NCBI RefSeq assembly: GCF_007858185.1
Contig: NZ_VFES01000014.1
Span: 62,001 to 126,000 of the forward strand
Reading direction: 5' to 3'
DNA length: 64,000 nucleotides
From: Pseudomonas grimontii
GTDB lineage: Bacteria; Pseudomonadota; Gammaproteobacteria; Pseudomonadales; Pseudomonadaceae
Shown piece after piece: positions 8,852 to 17,414 of this stretch. The position numbers and the translations under genes are program-made. How positions within the stretch are numbered: the first letter of the stretch is position 1; each line of letters opens with the position of its first letter. The notes beneath the pieces are model-generated. The model did no database searches, was not told where the DNA came from, and saw nothing but the letters and a program-made list of their open reading frames with translations.

Positions 8852-8916
8852 GTTTAAACATGGTTTTTTCGAGCGCAGGTAACAAAGGGATGCACAAATG
8901 TCACCAGCTGGTGACA
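8852..8916 (-). promoter_or_regulatory. gtsA promoter region with 18-bp dyad operator
   Basis: Read on the minus strand: perfect dyad TGTCACC-AGCT-GGTGACA (8899-8916), 15 bases, GTTAC (8879-8883), 19 bases, GTTTAAAC (8852-8859). The same words at identical spacing precede the AGE-isomerase gene (10197-10261). The dyad overlaps the stop codon of that upstream gene. The cognate regulator is not identifiable here; glucose-responsive regulators of gts operons are candidates by context only. Confidence 0.6.
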
Positions 8917-10160
8917 TGGCGCCCAGCGGCTAAAGCGCTGGCCATGCTCGGTGCCAGGGGCAGTGCAGGCAGCACCACCGCTTGCCAGGCATGGTACAGG
9001 TCCGGCTTGCCACCCCAGATGTTGCTGCTGGGCTGGTTGTGCGGGCTGATTTCGTGGTGCCAGCTGCCGTGGATACGGTCGATGAAATGGGTGTCGCAAA
9101 ACTCCCAGAAGCGCCGGTACCAGGTTTCGTAATGCAACTCACCCGTGCGTTTGAGCAAGGCCTGGGCAGCGGCGCTGGCTTCAGCGTGGGTCCAGTGCAG
9201 ACGCTCGCGCACGACCGGGCGGTGGTTCCAGTCCAGGGTGTAGACGATGCCGGGGGCACCATCCACGGCCCAGGCATATTCGCAGGCGCTGGCGAACAGG
9301 CCCTTGGCGGCGCTCAGCAGCCAGTCCGGCGTGGCCAGCCCGGCCTGCAGGCGCGCGGCTTCCAGGTGCAGTACCAGCCGCGCCCACTCAAACCCGTGTC
9401 CAGGGGTGATGCCGTAAGGGCGAAAGCCATCGGCGGGGTTGTCTTCGTTGTAATCGAGCAGGGGTTTCCATTGAGCGTCGAAATGCTCGATCACCATGAA
9501 CTGATTGGCGGCGGCGTGGGTATGAATCACTCGCTCGACGATGCGCAGGGCGCGGTCCAGCCAACGCGTGTCAGCAGTGACATCGGCCAGGGCCAGGAAG
9601 GCTTCGGTGGCGTGCATGTTGCTGTTGGCGCCGCGATAGGCTTCTACACCGCTCCAGTCCTGGGCGAAGGACTCGAGCATCACACCTTCCTCTTCGCTCC
9701 AGAAGAACTGGTCGATGATATGGATAGCGTCGTTCAGCAGGGTTTGTGCACCGGGCGCATCCGCCACCACGGCCGAGCTGGCGGCCAGGGCGACAAAGGC
9801 ATGCAGGTAGGCAGCTTTGCCGGTGTTGCCGTCCAGGGCCTGGGGCGCGGCGAACCAGCCACCGTGTTCGCTATCACGCAAAGGTCCACTCAGGGCCGCA
9901 ACGCCGTGCGCCACCCGCTCGGCATAACCCGGCAAGCCCATGGCATGGGCCATGGCGAAGCTGTGGGTCATGCGCGCGGTGTTCATGGTTTCGGCGTGGG
10001 CATCGACCGGCAACTGGCCTTTGTCGTCGAGGTTGCCAAAACCCTCAGGCAGACGGGAGGCCTTGGCGAAGGCCAGCAAGCGCTGGCCTTCGGCGGCGAG
10101 CCAGGCGTGATGGGCAGGTGCATTCAGCCAGCTGCTGGCAGGCAGTGGTTGCGTGGTCAT
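8901..10160 (-). CDS. AGE-family sugar isomerase/epimerase (D-mannose isomerase-like)
   Basis: A 419-residue (alpha/alpha)6-barrel enzyme of the N-acylglucosamine 2-epimerase family. The most similar known activities are aldose-ketose isomerases acting on mannose and related hexoses. Diagnostic words are MTHSFAMAHAMG (active-site helix), YGITPGHGFEWARLVLHLE and GSWHHEISP near the C-terminus, which carry the catalytic histidines. The stop codon falls inside the gtsA operator dyad. Its promoter has the same operator layout as gtsA, so it is likely co-induced with glucose uptake and channels mannose or fructose toward the same routes. Substrate is inferred. Confidence 0.85.
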   Translation of the reverse strand: MTTQPLPASSWLNAPAHHAWLAAEGQRLLAFAKASRLPEGFGNLDDKGQLPVDAHAETMNTARMTHSFAMAHAMGLPGYAERVAHGVAALSGPLRDSEHGGWFAAPQALDGNTGKAAYLHAFVALAASSAVVADAPGAQTLLNDAIHIIDQFFWSEEEGVMLESFAQDWSGVEAYRGANSNMHATEAFLALADVTADTRWLDRALRIVERVIHTHAAANQFMVIEHFDAQWKPLLDYNEDNPADGFRPYGITPGHGFEWARLVLHLEAARLQAGLATPDWLLSAAKGLFASACEYAWAVDGAPGIVYTLDWNHRPVVRERLHWTHAEASAAAQALLKRTGELHYETWYRRFWEFCDTHFIDRIHGSWHHEISPHNQPSSNIWGGKPDLYHAWQAVVLPALPLAPSMASALAAGRHVTSW

Positions 10161-10196
10161 GGGTGGCCCTTATTATTTTTTGTGGGATGACCCGGA

Positions 10197-10261
10197 GTCT
10201 AAACAAGGGCGAGGTGGGGGCAAGTAACGAAGGAGATGGGAAATGTCACCAGACGGTGACA
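10197..10261 (-). promoter_or_regulatory. AGE-isomerase promoter region with 18-bp dyad operator
   Basis: Minus-strand order: TGTCACC-GTCT-GGTGACA (10244-10261), 15 bases, GTTAC (10224-10228), 19 bases, GTTTAGAC (10197-10204), then 36 bases to the ATG. Spacings equal those of the gtsA promoter exactly, which argues for one shared regulator. Confidence 0.6.
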
Positions 10262-10277
10262 TTCAAGCCGCTTAGGT

Positions 10278-10307
10278 GGCCTGTGGCGAGCGGGCTTGCC
10301 ACAGGCC
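10278..10307. repeat. Single REP hairpin (GTGGCGAGCGGGC type)
   Basis: Perfect 10-bp arms GGCCTGTGGC/GCCACAGGCC enclose GAGCGGGCTT. It lies 6 bp after the stop of the following minus-strand gene and 17 bp upstream of the isomerase operator, so it can insulate the two. Confidence 0.8.
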
Positions 10308-10313
10308 TGAATA

Positions 10314-11159
10314 TTACTGGCCGAGCGGCGTAACAGCCGCTGGCGCATTGAGGCGCTGATTCAGGTTCTGCACCTGGCTCTGCAAGGTGGTGATATTGCG
10401 GGTGGTCTGGATGCGGAACACGTCGAACTCTTTATTGGTCGGCGCATCGCTGTTGGCTGGCTGGCTGTCCTGCGCGCTTTTAAGTACCACGAGATCCTGC
10501 TCCAGTCGGGCGATGGCTGCGCTCGGGTTGCCTTGTTTTTTCAAGGCGGCAACATCAGCGACCAATTCCTTTATCTCGGTATCGCGCTTGCCGGCATCGC
10601 CCTGCGTCGCCTTCAGGGTGGCCACTGCATCGGTCAAGGCTTGCACCTGGCCTTGCAGCTTGGCATTGGCGCTCGACAGCTCCGTGGTGCTAGCCGTCAT
10701 TTGTGCCAGGCGCTTGTCCAGCTCGGTGGCCTGGCCGGCAACGCCGAGCTGCTGCTTGCCCTGTTCCAGCAACTGGTTTTCCAGCTGTTTGATCTGCAGT
10801 TTCAGCGCTTCGCTGCCGTTGTTCACGCTGGCCTCACTGGCTACGACCTTGCCGGAAATGTCCTGCAGGCGCCCCGCCGCTTCTTCGCTGATGCGCGCAA
10901 AGCTTTCCTGGGTGGCAACCAACTGCTGGCCCATCAGGGAGATCTGCTGGAAGCTCCACCAGGCCAGGCCGGCGAAGGCGATCAACAGCGCACCGATCAA
11001 CGCCCACAACGGACCGGTGCTGGGCCCCTTGACCTTGACCACGGGCGTGTTGCGCGAACGCACCGAGGTGGCCGGGGAAGGTTCGAAATCATCGTCATCC
11101 CCGTGGTCGGCCCGCAGGCTGGGAACGTTGTCGAAATCGTCTTTAGCATCGTTGCGCAT
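10314..11159 (-). CDS. Membrane-anchored coiled-coil protein of unknown function
   Basis: 281 residues. Residues 1-50 are charged and D-rich (DHGDDDDFEPSP) and probably cytoplasmic. One transmembrane helix, PLWALIGALLIAFAGLAWW (about 51-69), follows. The remainder (about 75-270) is a long heptad-like coiled coil rich in Q, L, A and E and lacking catalytic motifs. I recognise it only as a protein commonly seen in pseudomonads; no function can be assigned. It is an isolated gene between a REP hairpin and the divergently oriented region near 11.2 kb. Structural or scaffolding roles in the envelope are possible but unsupported. Confidence 0.75.
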   Translation of the reverse strand: MRNDAKDDFDNVPSLRADHGDDDDFEPSPATSVRSRNTPVVKVKGPSTGPLWALIGALLIAFAGLAWWSFQQISLMGQQLVATQESFARISEEAAGRLQDISGKVVASEASVNNGSEALKLQIKQLENQLLEQGKQQLGVAGQATELDKRLAQMTASTTELSSANAKLQGQVQALTDAVATLKATQGDAGKRDTEIKELVADVAALKKQGNPSAAIARLEQDLVVLKSAQDSQPANSDAPTNKEFDVFRIQTTRNITTLQSQVQNLNQRLNAPAAVTPLGQ

Positions 11160-11286
11160 GAATCAACCCTGAATCGGTGAGTTAGCTGGCTGGAAAGCCG
11201 AGCGACGGGAGTATAAACCCCAACTCCATCGCGTTGATCGACCCGGAAGCTGGAATTCGGTTCCCGATGTGTTGCCTGTTGTGACC

Positions 11287-12285
11287 TTATTTGAACCCGG
11301 GATCCTGGGCCTTCCACCAACTGCAGAACTCGTCGAGGGCGGTCCACAGGCTGACCTTGGGCTCGTAATCCAGATAATGCCTGGCCCGGCTGATGTCGAG
11401 GGTGAAATCTTTGTTCATTACCTGCATGCCAAGGCGCGACAACGACGGCTCCGGCCGTCCGGGCCACATTGCACAGACTGCCTCGTTCAACGCAGCCACG
11501 CTGTAGGACAAGGCGTAGGACCGATAACGGGTCACCTGGGGCAGCTCCATTTGGCGCATCACGTAGTTCACCACGTCCCACACCGGCACCGGCGTGCCGT
11601 TGCTGATGTTATAGGCCTTGCCCAGCGCAGACCCAGGGGCGAGCAAGCTGCTCAGCAATGCTTCGTTAAGGTTGTGAATGCTGGTGAAATCCACCTTGTT
11701 CAGGCCGTCGCCGACGATGGCCAGACGGTTCTTGCGCTGCATTTTCAGCAAGCGCGGGAAGATACTCATGTCGCCGGCGCCGGTGACGAAACGCGGGCGC
11801 AGGGCCAGCACTTCCAGGCCGAACTCCTGGGCGCCGAACACCTTCTGCTCCGCCAGGTATTTGGTGGCGGCATAGGGGTGCTTGAAGCGCTTGGGCACTT
11901 GCTCTTCGGTAAGCCCCAGGTGATCACGACCATCGAAATAGATCGACGGCGACGACAGGTGCACCAGGCGCCCGACCCGCTGTTTAAGGCAGGCTTCAAC
12001 AACGTTTTCGGTGACCAGCACGTTGCCTTGGTGAAAGTCCTGGTAACGCCCCCACAGCCCAACAGCACCGGCGCAGTGCACCACGGCTTCGACATCACGG
12101 CACAGGCCGCGCACCAGGTCGGCGTCATTCAGGTCACCCTGGATAAACTCGGCACCGCGCCGAACCAGGTGCTCCACACCCTCGGCGCGCCGCCCGTTGA
12201 CCCGCACGTCCAGGCCCTGCTCCAGGGCGAAACGCGCAAAGCGCCCGCCGATGAAGCCGCTTGCGCCGGTGACCAGAACTTTCAT
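11287..12285 (-). CDS. NAD-dependent epimerase/dehydratase (extended SDR)
   Basis: A 332-residue extended short-chain dehydrogenase. The Rossmann motif VTGASGFIGGRFARF is at residues 5-19 and the catalytic YAATK (Tyr-x-x-x-Lys) lies near residue 145, preceded by the serine-containing stretch VHLSSPSIYFDG. The sequence resembles 3-beta-hydroxysteroid/dihydroflavonol-type members; the substrate is unknown. The ATG at 12285 is chosen because TAGGAGGCACC lies directly upstream; an earlier in-frame start at 12318 has no comparable RBS. It follows argP on the same strand with an AGCT-family repeat between them. Confidence 0.85.
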   Translation of the reverse strand: MKVLVTGASGFIGGRFARFALEQGLDVRVNGRRAEGVEHLVRRGAEFIQGDLNDADLVRGLCRDVEAVVHCAGAVGLWGRYQDFHQGNVLVTENVVEACLKQRVGRLVHLSSPSIYFDGRDHLGLTEEQVPKRFKHPYAATKYLAEQKVFGAQEFGLEVLALRPRFVTGAGDMSIFPRLLKMQRKNRLAIVGDGLNKVDFTSIHNLNEALLSSLLAPGSALGKAYNISNGTPVPVWDVVNYVMRQMELPQVTRYRSYALSYSVAALNEAVCAMWPGRPEPSLSRLGMQVMNKDFTLDISRARHYLDYEPKVSLWTALDEFCSWWKAQDPGFK

Positions 12286-12302
12286 GGTGCCTCCTACGGA
12301 TG

Positions 12303-12374
12303 CAGCTGTAAGCCTCAAGCTATAAGCTGCAAGTTAAATACGTCTGCAAGCTCTTCTCTTGCAGCTTGCAGCTT
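12303..12374. repeat. AGCTACAAGC-family inverted repeat
   Basis: Left words AGCTGTAAGCCTCAAGC and TATAAGCTGCAAG pair with right words CTTGCAGCTTGCAGCTTG. It lies between the argP stop (12383) and the epimerase start, where a terminator would be expected. Confidence 0.7.
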
Positions 12375-12382
12375 GACGCTCG

Positions 12383-13279
12383 TCACTGCTCGTACGACAC
12401 CAACCATTGTCCACAGGCGTGGGCCAGATGGTCGGTCAACAGGCCCAACAGCTGCCCGCCACTGCGCCAATGATGCCAGTACAACGGCACATCGATGGGC
12501 TTATCTGGCAATAACTCGACCAGCACGCCCTTTTCCAATTGGTCGCGTACCTGCAATTCAGGCACCAGCCCCCAGCCGAGCCCGGCTTCCGCCAGGCGGA
12601 TAAAGCCTTCGGACGATGGGCATAAATGGTGTTCGAAACCACCGCCAACGCCCAAGGACGCCAGGTAGCGATGCTGCAGGAAATCATCCGGACCAAACAC
12701 CAGCGCCGGTGTGCGCGCCAGTTGCTCGGCGCGCACACCTTGGGGGAAATGCCGGGCAATAAAGGCCGGACTGGCCAGCGCCCGATACCGCATGGCGCCC
12801 AGCAACAGGCTGCGGGCACCGGCCACCGGGCGTTCGCTGGCGCAAATGCAGGCGGCCACCTCGCCGGCGCGCATGCGCTTGAGGCCCACCGTCTGGTCCT
12901 CTACCACCAGATCCAGTAGCAGATGCTGCTCGGCACAAAAGTCACTGACAGCCTCGGCCCACCATGTGGCGAGGCTGTCGGCATTCAGGGCGATACGCAG
13001 GCGTTCGGGCATGCCTTCTTCGTCCAGCGCCGGCACCTGGCTTTGCAGGTCGCGCTCCAACAGCCGCACCTGCTGCACATGGTTAAGCAAGCGCCGACCA
13101 ATATCGGTGGGCGCAGGCGGCGTGACCCGCACCAGCACCGGCTGGCCGATGCGTGCTTCCAATAACTTGATGCGCTGGGAAATCGCCGATTGCGACAGCC
13201 CCAATACCTGGGCACCGCGCTCGAAGCCGGCCTGTTCCACCACCGCCGCGAGGGCGGAAAGCAATTTATAGTCGAACAT
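12383..13279 (-). CDS. argP: LysR-type regulator ArgP (IciA)
   Basis: A 298-residue LysR-family regulator. The winged HTH at residues 1-60 contains LSALAAVVEQAGFERGAQ and LGLSQSAISQRIKLLE, very close to ArgP/IciA. An effector-binding domain occupies about 90-290. In enterobacteria ArgP senses arginine and lysine and activates the exporter argO. Here it is divergent from an argO/LysE-type exporter gene across 91 bp, the canonical arrangement, so arginine/lysine-responsive control of export is the likely role. Confidence 0.9.
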   Translation of the reverse strand: MFDYKLLSALAAVVEQAGFERGAQVLGLSQSAISQRIKLLEARIGQPVLVRVTPPAPTDIGRRLLNHVQQVRLLERDLQSQVPALDEEGMPERLRIALNADSLATWWAEAVSDFCAEQHLLLDLVVEDQTVGLKRMRAGEVAACICASERPVAGARSLLLGAMRYRALASPAFIARHFPQGVRAEQLARTPALVFGPDDFLQHRYLASLGVGGGFEHHLCPSSEGFIRLAEAGLGWGLVPELQVRDQLEKGVLVELLPDKPIDVPLYWHHWRSGGQLLGLLTDHLAHACGQWLVSYEQ

Positions 13280-13370
13280 CAGTTTCTCTAATGAGCGATC
13301 AGCAATATTGGTTTTTCTTATACAGCCTTGAGCACGAGAATGACCAGCATCGTTGAGAGGATCTTTATCT

Positions 13371-13970
13371 ATGTGGCAAAGCTATATAAACGGATTGCTG
13401 GTGGCGCTTGGGCTGATCATGGCAATCGGTACGCAAAATGCGTTCGTCCTGGCCCAGAGCCTGCGCCGTGAGCATCACCTGCCCGTCGCAGCCCTGTGTG
13501 TGATCTGTGATGCGCTGCTGGTCGCGGCTGGGGTATTCGGTCTGGCAACGGTGCTGGCGCAGAGCCCCATACTGCTGGCGGTGGCGCGTTGGGGCGGTGC
13601 CGTCTTCCTGCTGTGGTACGGGGCGTGCGCGCTGCGCAGGGCCTGTTCGAAACAGAGCCTGGACCAGGGCGATAGCCTCAAAACCCGCTCATTGCGTGCA
13701 GTAATGCTCAGTGCCTTGGCGGTGACACTGCTCAACCCCCATGTCTACTTGGATACAGTGCTGCTGATCGGCTCACTGGGCGCCCAGCAAACCGAACCCG
13801 GTGCCTACGTGGCTGGGGCCGCAAGTGCATCGTTCCTGTGGTTCACCACCCTGGCGCTCGGCGCGGCCTGGTTGGCGCCGTGGCTGGCACGACCGGCGAC
13901 ATGGCGCCTGCTGGACCTGTTGGTAGCGGTGATGATGTTCAGCGTGGCCTATCAGTTGATCAGTGCCTGA
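13371..13970 (+). CDS. argO: LysE/ArgO-type basic amino acid exporter
   Basis: A 199-residue inner-membrane protein with about five to six helices. The N-terminus has LLVALGLIMAIGTQNAFVLA, whose GxQNAFVL word is diagnostic of LysE/ArgO; VTLLNPHVYLDTVLLIGSLG (about residue 120) is a second hallmark. It exports arginine or lysine. The ATG at 13371 is used, with GAGAGGA nine bases upstream; the in-frame TTG at 13353 overlaps that RBS and is less likely. Divergent from argP. Confidence 0.9.
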   Translation: MWQSYINGLLVALGLIMAIGTQNAFVLAQSLRREHHLPVAALCVICDALLVAAGVFGLATVLAQSPILLAVARWGGAVFLLWYGACALRRACSKQSLDQGDSLKTRSLRAVMLSALAVTLLNPHVYLDTVLLIGSLGAQQTEPGAYVAGAASASFLWFTTLALGAAWLAPWLARPATWRLLDLLVAVMMFSVAYQLISA

Positions 13971-14148
13971 TGAATATTCCAAAACGCTCTGGAACCTCTA
14001 TCCCACACAGTTGTTGCGTGGTTTTGCCGCACCCCCGGTGCTATGATCCGGACCCTGCGCCGCAAAGAGTACAAACTCCCCGGCGCTTGTTTGGCCGCCC
14101 GTGATCGGCCTTGCGCTCACCGCAACTGACCTGATTAGGAGAATCATC

Positions 14149-14745
14149 ATGGCTTTCGAATTGCCGCCGCTGCCCTACGCACACGATGCCCTGCAGCCGC
14201 ATATCTCCAAGGAAACCTTGGAGTACCACCACGACAAGCACCACAACACCTATGTCGTGAACCTGAACAACCTGGTGCCTGGCACCGAGTTCGAAGGCAA
14301 GACCCTGGAAGAGATCGTCAAGTCTTCTTCGGGCGGCATCTTCAACAACGCCGCTCAGGTCTGGAACCACACCTTCTACTGGAACTGCCTGGCGCCAAAC
14401 GCCGGTGGCCAACCAACCGGCGCGCTGGCTGAAGCCATCAACGCTGCGTTCGGTTCGTTCGACAAGTTCAAGGAAGAGTTCACCAAGACGTCCGTCGGCA
14501 CCTTCGGTTCCGGTTGGGGCTGGCTGGTGAAAAAGGCTGACGGTTCCCTGGCCCTGGCCAGCACCATCGGCGCCGGCAACCCGCTGACCGGCGGCGACAC
14601 CCCGCTGCTGACCTGCGACGTATGGGAACACGCCTACTACATCGACTACCGCAACGTGCGTCCAAAGTATGTGGAAGCGTTCTGGAACCTGGTCAACTGG
14701 AAGTTCGTGGCTGAGCAGTTCGAAGGCAAGACCTTCACTGCCTAA
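14149..14745 (+). CDS. sodB: Superoxide dismutase, iron type
   Basis: A 198-residue cytosolic Fe-superoxide dismutase that converts superoxide to oxygen and hydrogen peroxide. The N-terminus AFELPPLPYAHDALQPHISK and the metal ligands are visible: His in LEYHHDKHH, His in AAQVWNHTFYWN, and Asp/His in CDVWEHAYYIDYRN. The iron rather than manganese class is favoured by the FELPPLPY start and the AQVWNHTFYW word. The ATG at 14149 is preceded by AGGAG. A strong terminator follows. sodB next to argO and bifA is conserved in Pseudomonas. Confidence 0.96.
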   Translation: MAFELPPLPYAHDALQPHISKETLEYHHDKHHNTYVVNLNNLVPGTEFEGKTLEEIVKSSSGGIFNNAAQVWNHTFYWNCLAPNAGGQPTGALAEAINAAFGSFDKFKEEFTKTSVGTFGSGWGWLVKKADGSLALASTIGAGNPLTGGDTPLLTCDVWEHAYYIDYRNVRPKYVEAFWNLVNWKFVAEQFEGKTFTA

Positions 14746-14765
14746 GCAACCCTTGCAGTAGAAAG

Positions 14766-14791
14766 AGCCCGGCGATTGCCGGGCTTTTTTG
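14766..14791 (+). terminator. Rho-independent terminator of sodB
   Basis: Perfect stem AGCCCGGC/GCCGGGCT with a GATT loop, followed by a run of T residues, 21 bp after the sodB stop. Confidence 0.92.
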
Positions 14792-14827
14792 TGGGTGCTC
14801 TCCCCCAAAGGTCAGTATCTGAAGACT

Positions 14828-14856
14828 GGAACTCAACGGTAATAATTCACCACCCA
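14828..14856 (+). promoter_or_regulatory. ECF-type promoter resembling a HrpL (hrp) box
   Basis: GGAACT, 16 bases, CCACCCA. The HrpL consensus is GGAACC-N15/16-CCACNNA, so 12 of the 13 possible positions are compatible (9 or 10 of the informative ones; the only mismatch is the last base of the -35 word). It lies 46 bp upstream of a 58-codon gene with its own RBS. Other ECF sigma factors also use GGAAC-type -35 words. Confidence 0.5.
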
Positions 14857-14901
14857 AGTGGCCGGAGGAATAACCCTCTCAGCTAACGGTGGAGAATTAC
14901 G

Positions 14902-15078
14902 ATGAATCCTATTTCGATGGTAGCGGGTGCAATTCCGATGGTAGCGAAGCTTCTTGGTACCGGTATGGATGCAGCAAAGGGTGCAGCGGATCTGGCAAGC
15001 AACGTCATGGGTACTACAGGTGCCCTCACAAAGGTCGCAGGAGAAGCGCTAAAACCGCTGGGCCCGTTTAGTTTTTAA
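14902..15078 (+). CDS. 58-residue micro-protein behind a HrpL-like promoter
   Basis: Not recognised. It starts MNPISMVAGAIPMVAKLLGT and ends GEALKPLGPFSF; it is rich in Ala, Gly, Met and Val, with no Cys, His, Trp, Tyr or Arg. The RBS GGTGGAG lies 7 bases before the ATG. The first half can form an amphipathic or weakly membrane-seeking helix. Features loosely compatible with type III-secreted proteins of Pseudomonas are aliphatic/proline residues at positions 3-4 and no acidic residue in the first 20. A hairpin 15 bp downstream suggests a monocistronic unit. A secreted, membrane-active or chaperone-like role is possible; function is unknown. Confidence 0.6.
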   Translation: MNPISMVAGAIPMVAKLLGTGMDAAKGAADLASNVMGTTGALTKVAGEALKPLGPFSF

Positions 15079-15093
15079 TATCGCCTCCTGACA

Positions 15094-15116
15094 GAAGGCG
15101 GGCCTGCTCCGCCTTC
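15094..15116 (+). terminator. Hairpin after the 58-aa gene
   Basis: Perfect arms GAAGGCGG/CCGCCTTC with a 7-base loop, starting 15 bp after the stop codon. The T-tract is weak (GTTCC), so termination is probable rather than certain. Confidence 0.6.
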
Positions 15117-15314
15117 GTTCCAGTCAATATTTGCGCAGTACGCTCACTCTTTATTCACGCCTGCCAGGCACCGACCTGGGTTGGCGCCCCTCCATGCCGG
15201 TCAAGCCAAAGCGCCAATTGAGCTTTTGCCCCAATGTCCCTTTGACTGCCATCACCAGATTGCCAATACTCATGGCATATTGAAGGCCACCCGCATGAGA
15301 CAAGGAATGCCCCT

Positions 15315-17366
15315 TTGAAGCTGGAACTCAAGAACAGCTTGTCGGTGAAGTTGCTACGGGTTGTGCTCCTGTCGGCGTTGATCGTGGGCGTGGCGCTGAG
15401 CGTGGCGCAGATCGTTTTCGATGCCTACAAGACACGTCAGGCCGTGGCCGGTGATGCCCAGCGCATTCTCGACATGTTTCGCGACCCCTCGACCCAGGCC
15501 GTCTACAGCCTGGACCGCGAAATGGGCATGCAGGTGATCGAAGGGCTGTTCCAGGACGAGGCGGTGCGCATGGCCTCCATCGGCCATCCCAACGAAACCA
15601 TGCTGGCGGAAAAAAGCCGCGCCTTGCAGCACTCCCCCAGCCGCTGGCTCACCGACCTGATTCTTGGCCAGGAACGCACCTTCACCACTGCATTGGTCGG
15701 CAAAGGCCCCTACAGCGAGTATTACGGCGACCTGAGCATTACCCTCGACACCGCCACTTATGGCCAGGGCTTTATTGTCAGTTCGGTGATCATCTTCATT
15801 TCCGGCGTGTTACGCGCCTTGGCCATGGGCCTGGTGTTGTACCTGGTTTACCACTGGCTGCTGACCAAGCCGCTGTCGCGGATTATCGAGCATCTCACCT
15901 CGATCAACCCGGACCGTCCCAGCCAGCACAAGATCCCGCAACTCAAGGGCCACGAGCGCAATGAGTTGGGGTTATGGATCAACACCGCCAACCAGTTGCT
16001 CGAATCCATCGAGCGCAATACGCACCTGCGCCATGAGGCGGAAAGCAGCCTGTTGCGCATGGCCCAATACGACTTCCTGACCGGCCTGCCCAACCGCCAG
16101 AAACTGCAGGAGCAACTGGACAAGATCCTCATCGACGCCGGCCGCCGCCAGCGCCGCGTAGCGGTGTTATGCGTGGGGTTGGACGATTTCAAAAGCGTCA
16201 ACGAGCAGTTCACCTACCAGGCCGGCGACAAATTGTTGCTGGCCCTGGCCGACCGTTTGCGCGCCCACAGCGGCCGCCTCGGCGCCCTCGCCCGCCTCGG
16301 GGGCGATCAGTTCGCGCTGGTACAGGCCGATATCGACCAACCCTATGAAGCGGCCGAACTGGCGCAAAGTATCCTCGACGACCTGGAGGCGGAGTTCGCC
16401 CTCGACCACGAGGAAATTCGCCTGCGCGCCACCATCGGCATCACCTTGTTCCCGGAAGACGGCGACAGCACCGAGAAGCTGCTGCAAAAAGCCGAACAGA
16501 CCATGACCCTGGCCAAAAGCCGCTCACGCAACCGCTATCAGTTCTATATCGCCAGCGTCGACAGCGAAATGCGCCGCCGCCGCGAGCTGGAAAAAGACCT
16601 GCGCGACGCCCTCAGCCGCGACCAGTTCTACCTGGTCTACCAGCCGCAGATCAGCTATCTCGACCAGCGTGTGGTGGGCGTGGAAGCACTGATCCGCTGG
16701 CAACACCCGGAACACGGCCTGGTACCGCCCGACCTGTTCATCCCGCTGGCAGAACAGAACGGCACCATTATTCCGATTGGCGAATGGGTGCTGGATCAGG
16801 CGTGCCGACAATTGCGCGAATGGCATGACCTGGGCTTCACCGAACTGCGCATGGCGGTCAACCTGTCCACCGTGCAGCTGCACCACACCGAGTTGCCACG
16901 GGTGGTCAACAACCTGATGCAGATCTACCGCCTGCCGCCGCGCAGCCTGGAACTGGAAGTCACCGAGACTGGCCTGATGGAAGACATCAGCACCGCCGCC
17001 CAACACCTGTTGAGCCTGCGCCGCTCCGGGGCGTTGATCGCCATCGATGACTTCGGCACCGGCTACTCCTCCTTGAGCTATTTGAAAAGCCTGCCGCTGG
17101 ACAAGATCAAGATCGACAAGAGCTTCGTCCAGGACCTGCTGGACGACGATGACGATGCCACCATCGTTCGCGCCATTATCCAACTGGGCAAAAGCCTGGG
17201 CATGCAGGTCATCGCTGAAGGCGTGGAAACCGCAGAGCAGGAGGCTTACATCATCTCCGAGGGCTGCCATGAAGGTCAGGGCTACTACTACAGCAAACCC
17301 TTGCAGGCCCGGGAGTTGGCGGCTTTTTTGAAACAGGCCGAGCGCAATAGCGCGGCTATTCTCTGA
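15315..17366 (+). CDS. bifA: Cyclic-di-GMP phosphodiesterase BifA (degenerate GGDEF + EAL)
   Basis: A 683-residue inner-membrane protein that hydrolyses c-di-GMP and so favours motility over biofilm. Transmembrane helices at about residues 14-34 and 153-178 flank a periplasmic sensor; a HAMP-like linker follows. The GGDEF domain has GGDQF (about residue 330), a known degenerate form lacking the usual glutamate. The EAL domain (from about 420) keeps VEALIRW, NLS, EVTETG, IDDFGTGYSS, KIDKSFV and AEGVET, so it should be active. A TTG start at 15315 is inferred, with AAGGA upstream. Length, the GGDQF variant and the sodB/icmP neighbours match BifA. Confidence 0.9.
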   Translation: MKLELKNSLSVKLLRVVLLSALIVGVALSVAQIVFDAYKTRQAVAGDAQRILDMFRDPSTQAVYSLDREMGMQVIEGLFQDEAVRMASIGHPNETMLAEKSRALQHSPSRWLTDLILGQERTFTTALVGKGPYSEYYGDLSITLDTATYGQGFIVSSVIIFISGVLRALAMGLVLYLVYHWLLTKPLSRIIEHLTSINPDRPSQHKIPQLKGHERNELGLWINTANQLLESIERNTHLRHEAESSLLRMAQYDFLTGLPNRQKLQEQLDKILIDAGRRQRRVAVLCVGLDDFKSVNEQFTYQAGDKLLLALADRLRAHSGRLGALARLGGDQFALVQADIDQPYEAAELAQSILDDLEAEFALDHEEIRLRATIGITLFPEDGDSTEKLLQKAEQTMTLAKSRSRNRYQFYIASVDSEMRRRRELEKDLRDALSRDQFYLVYQPQISYLDQRVVGVEALIRWQHPEHGLVPPDLFIPLAEQNGTIIPIGEWVLDQACRQLREWHDLGFTELRMAVNLSTVQLHHTELPRVVNNLMQIYRLPPRSLELEVTETGLMEDISTAAQHLLSLRRSGALIAIDDFGTGYSSLSYLKSLPLDKIKIDKSFVQDLLDDDDDATIVRAIIQLGKSLGMQVIAEGVETAEQEAYIISEGCHEGQGYYYSKPLQARELAAFLKQAERNSAAIL

Positions 17367-17414
17367 CCTGGCGAAACGATACTGAATATTTCCCGCGTAT
17401 AACCCTTTACACAA

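Noticed and set aside
14889..15071. Alternative 60-codon frame over the 58-aa gene (starts MENYDES)
   Set aside because: Its GTG start lies within the Shine-Dalgarno of the other frame and its composition (many C, R, S, G) is unnatural; the frame from 14902 has proper RBS spacing.
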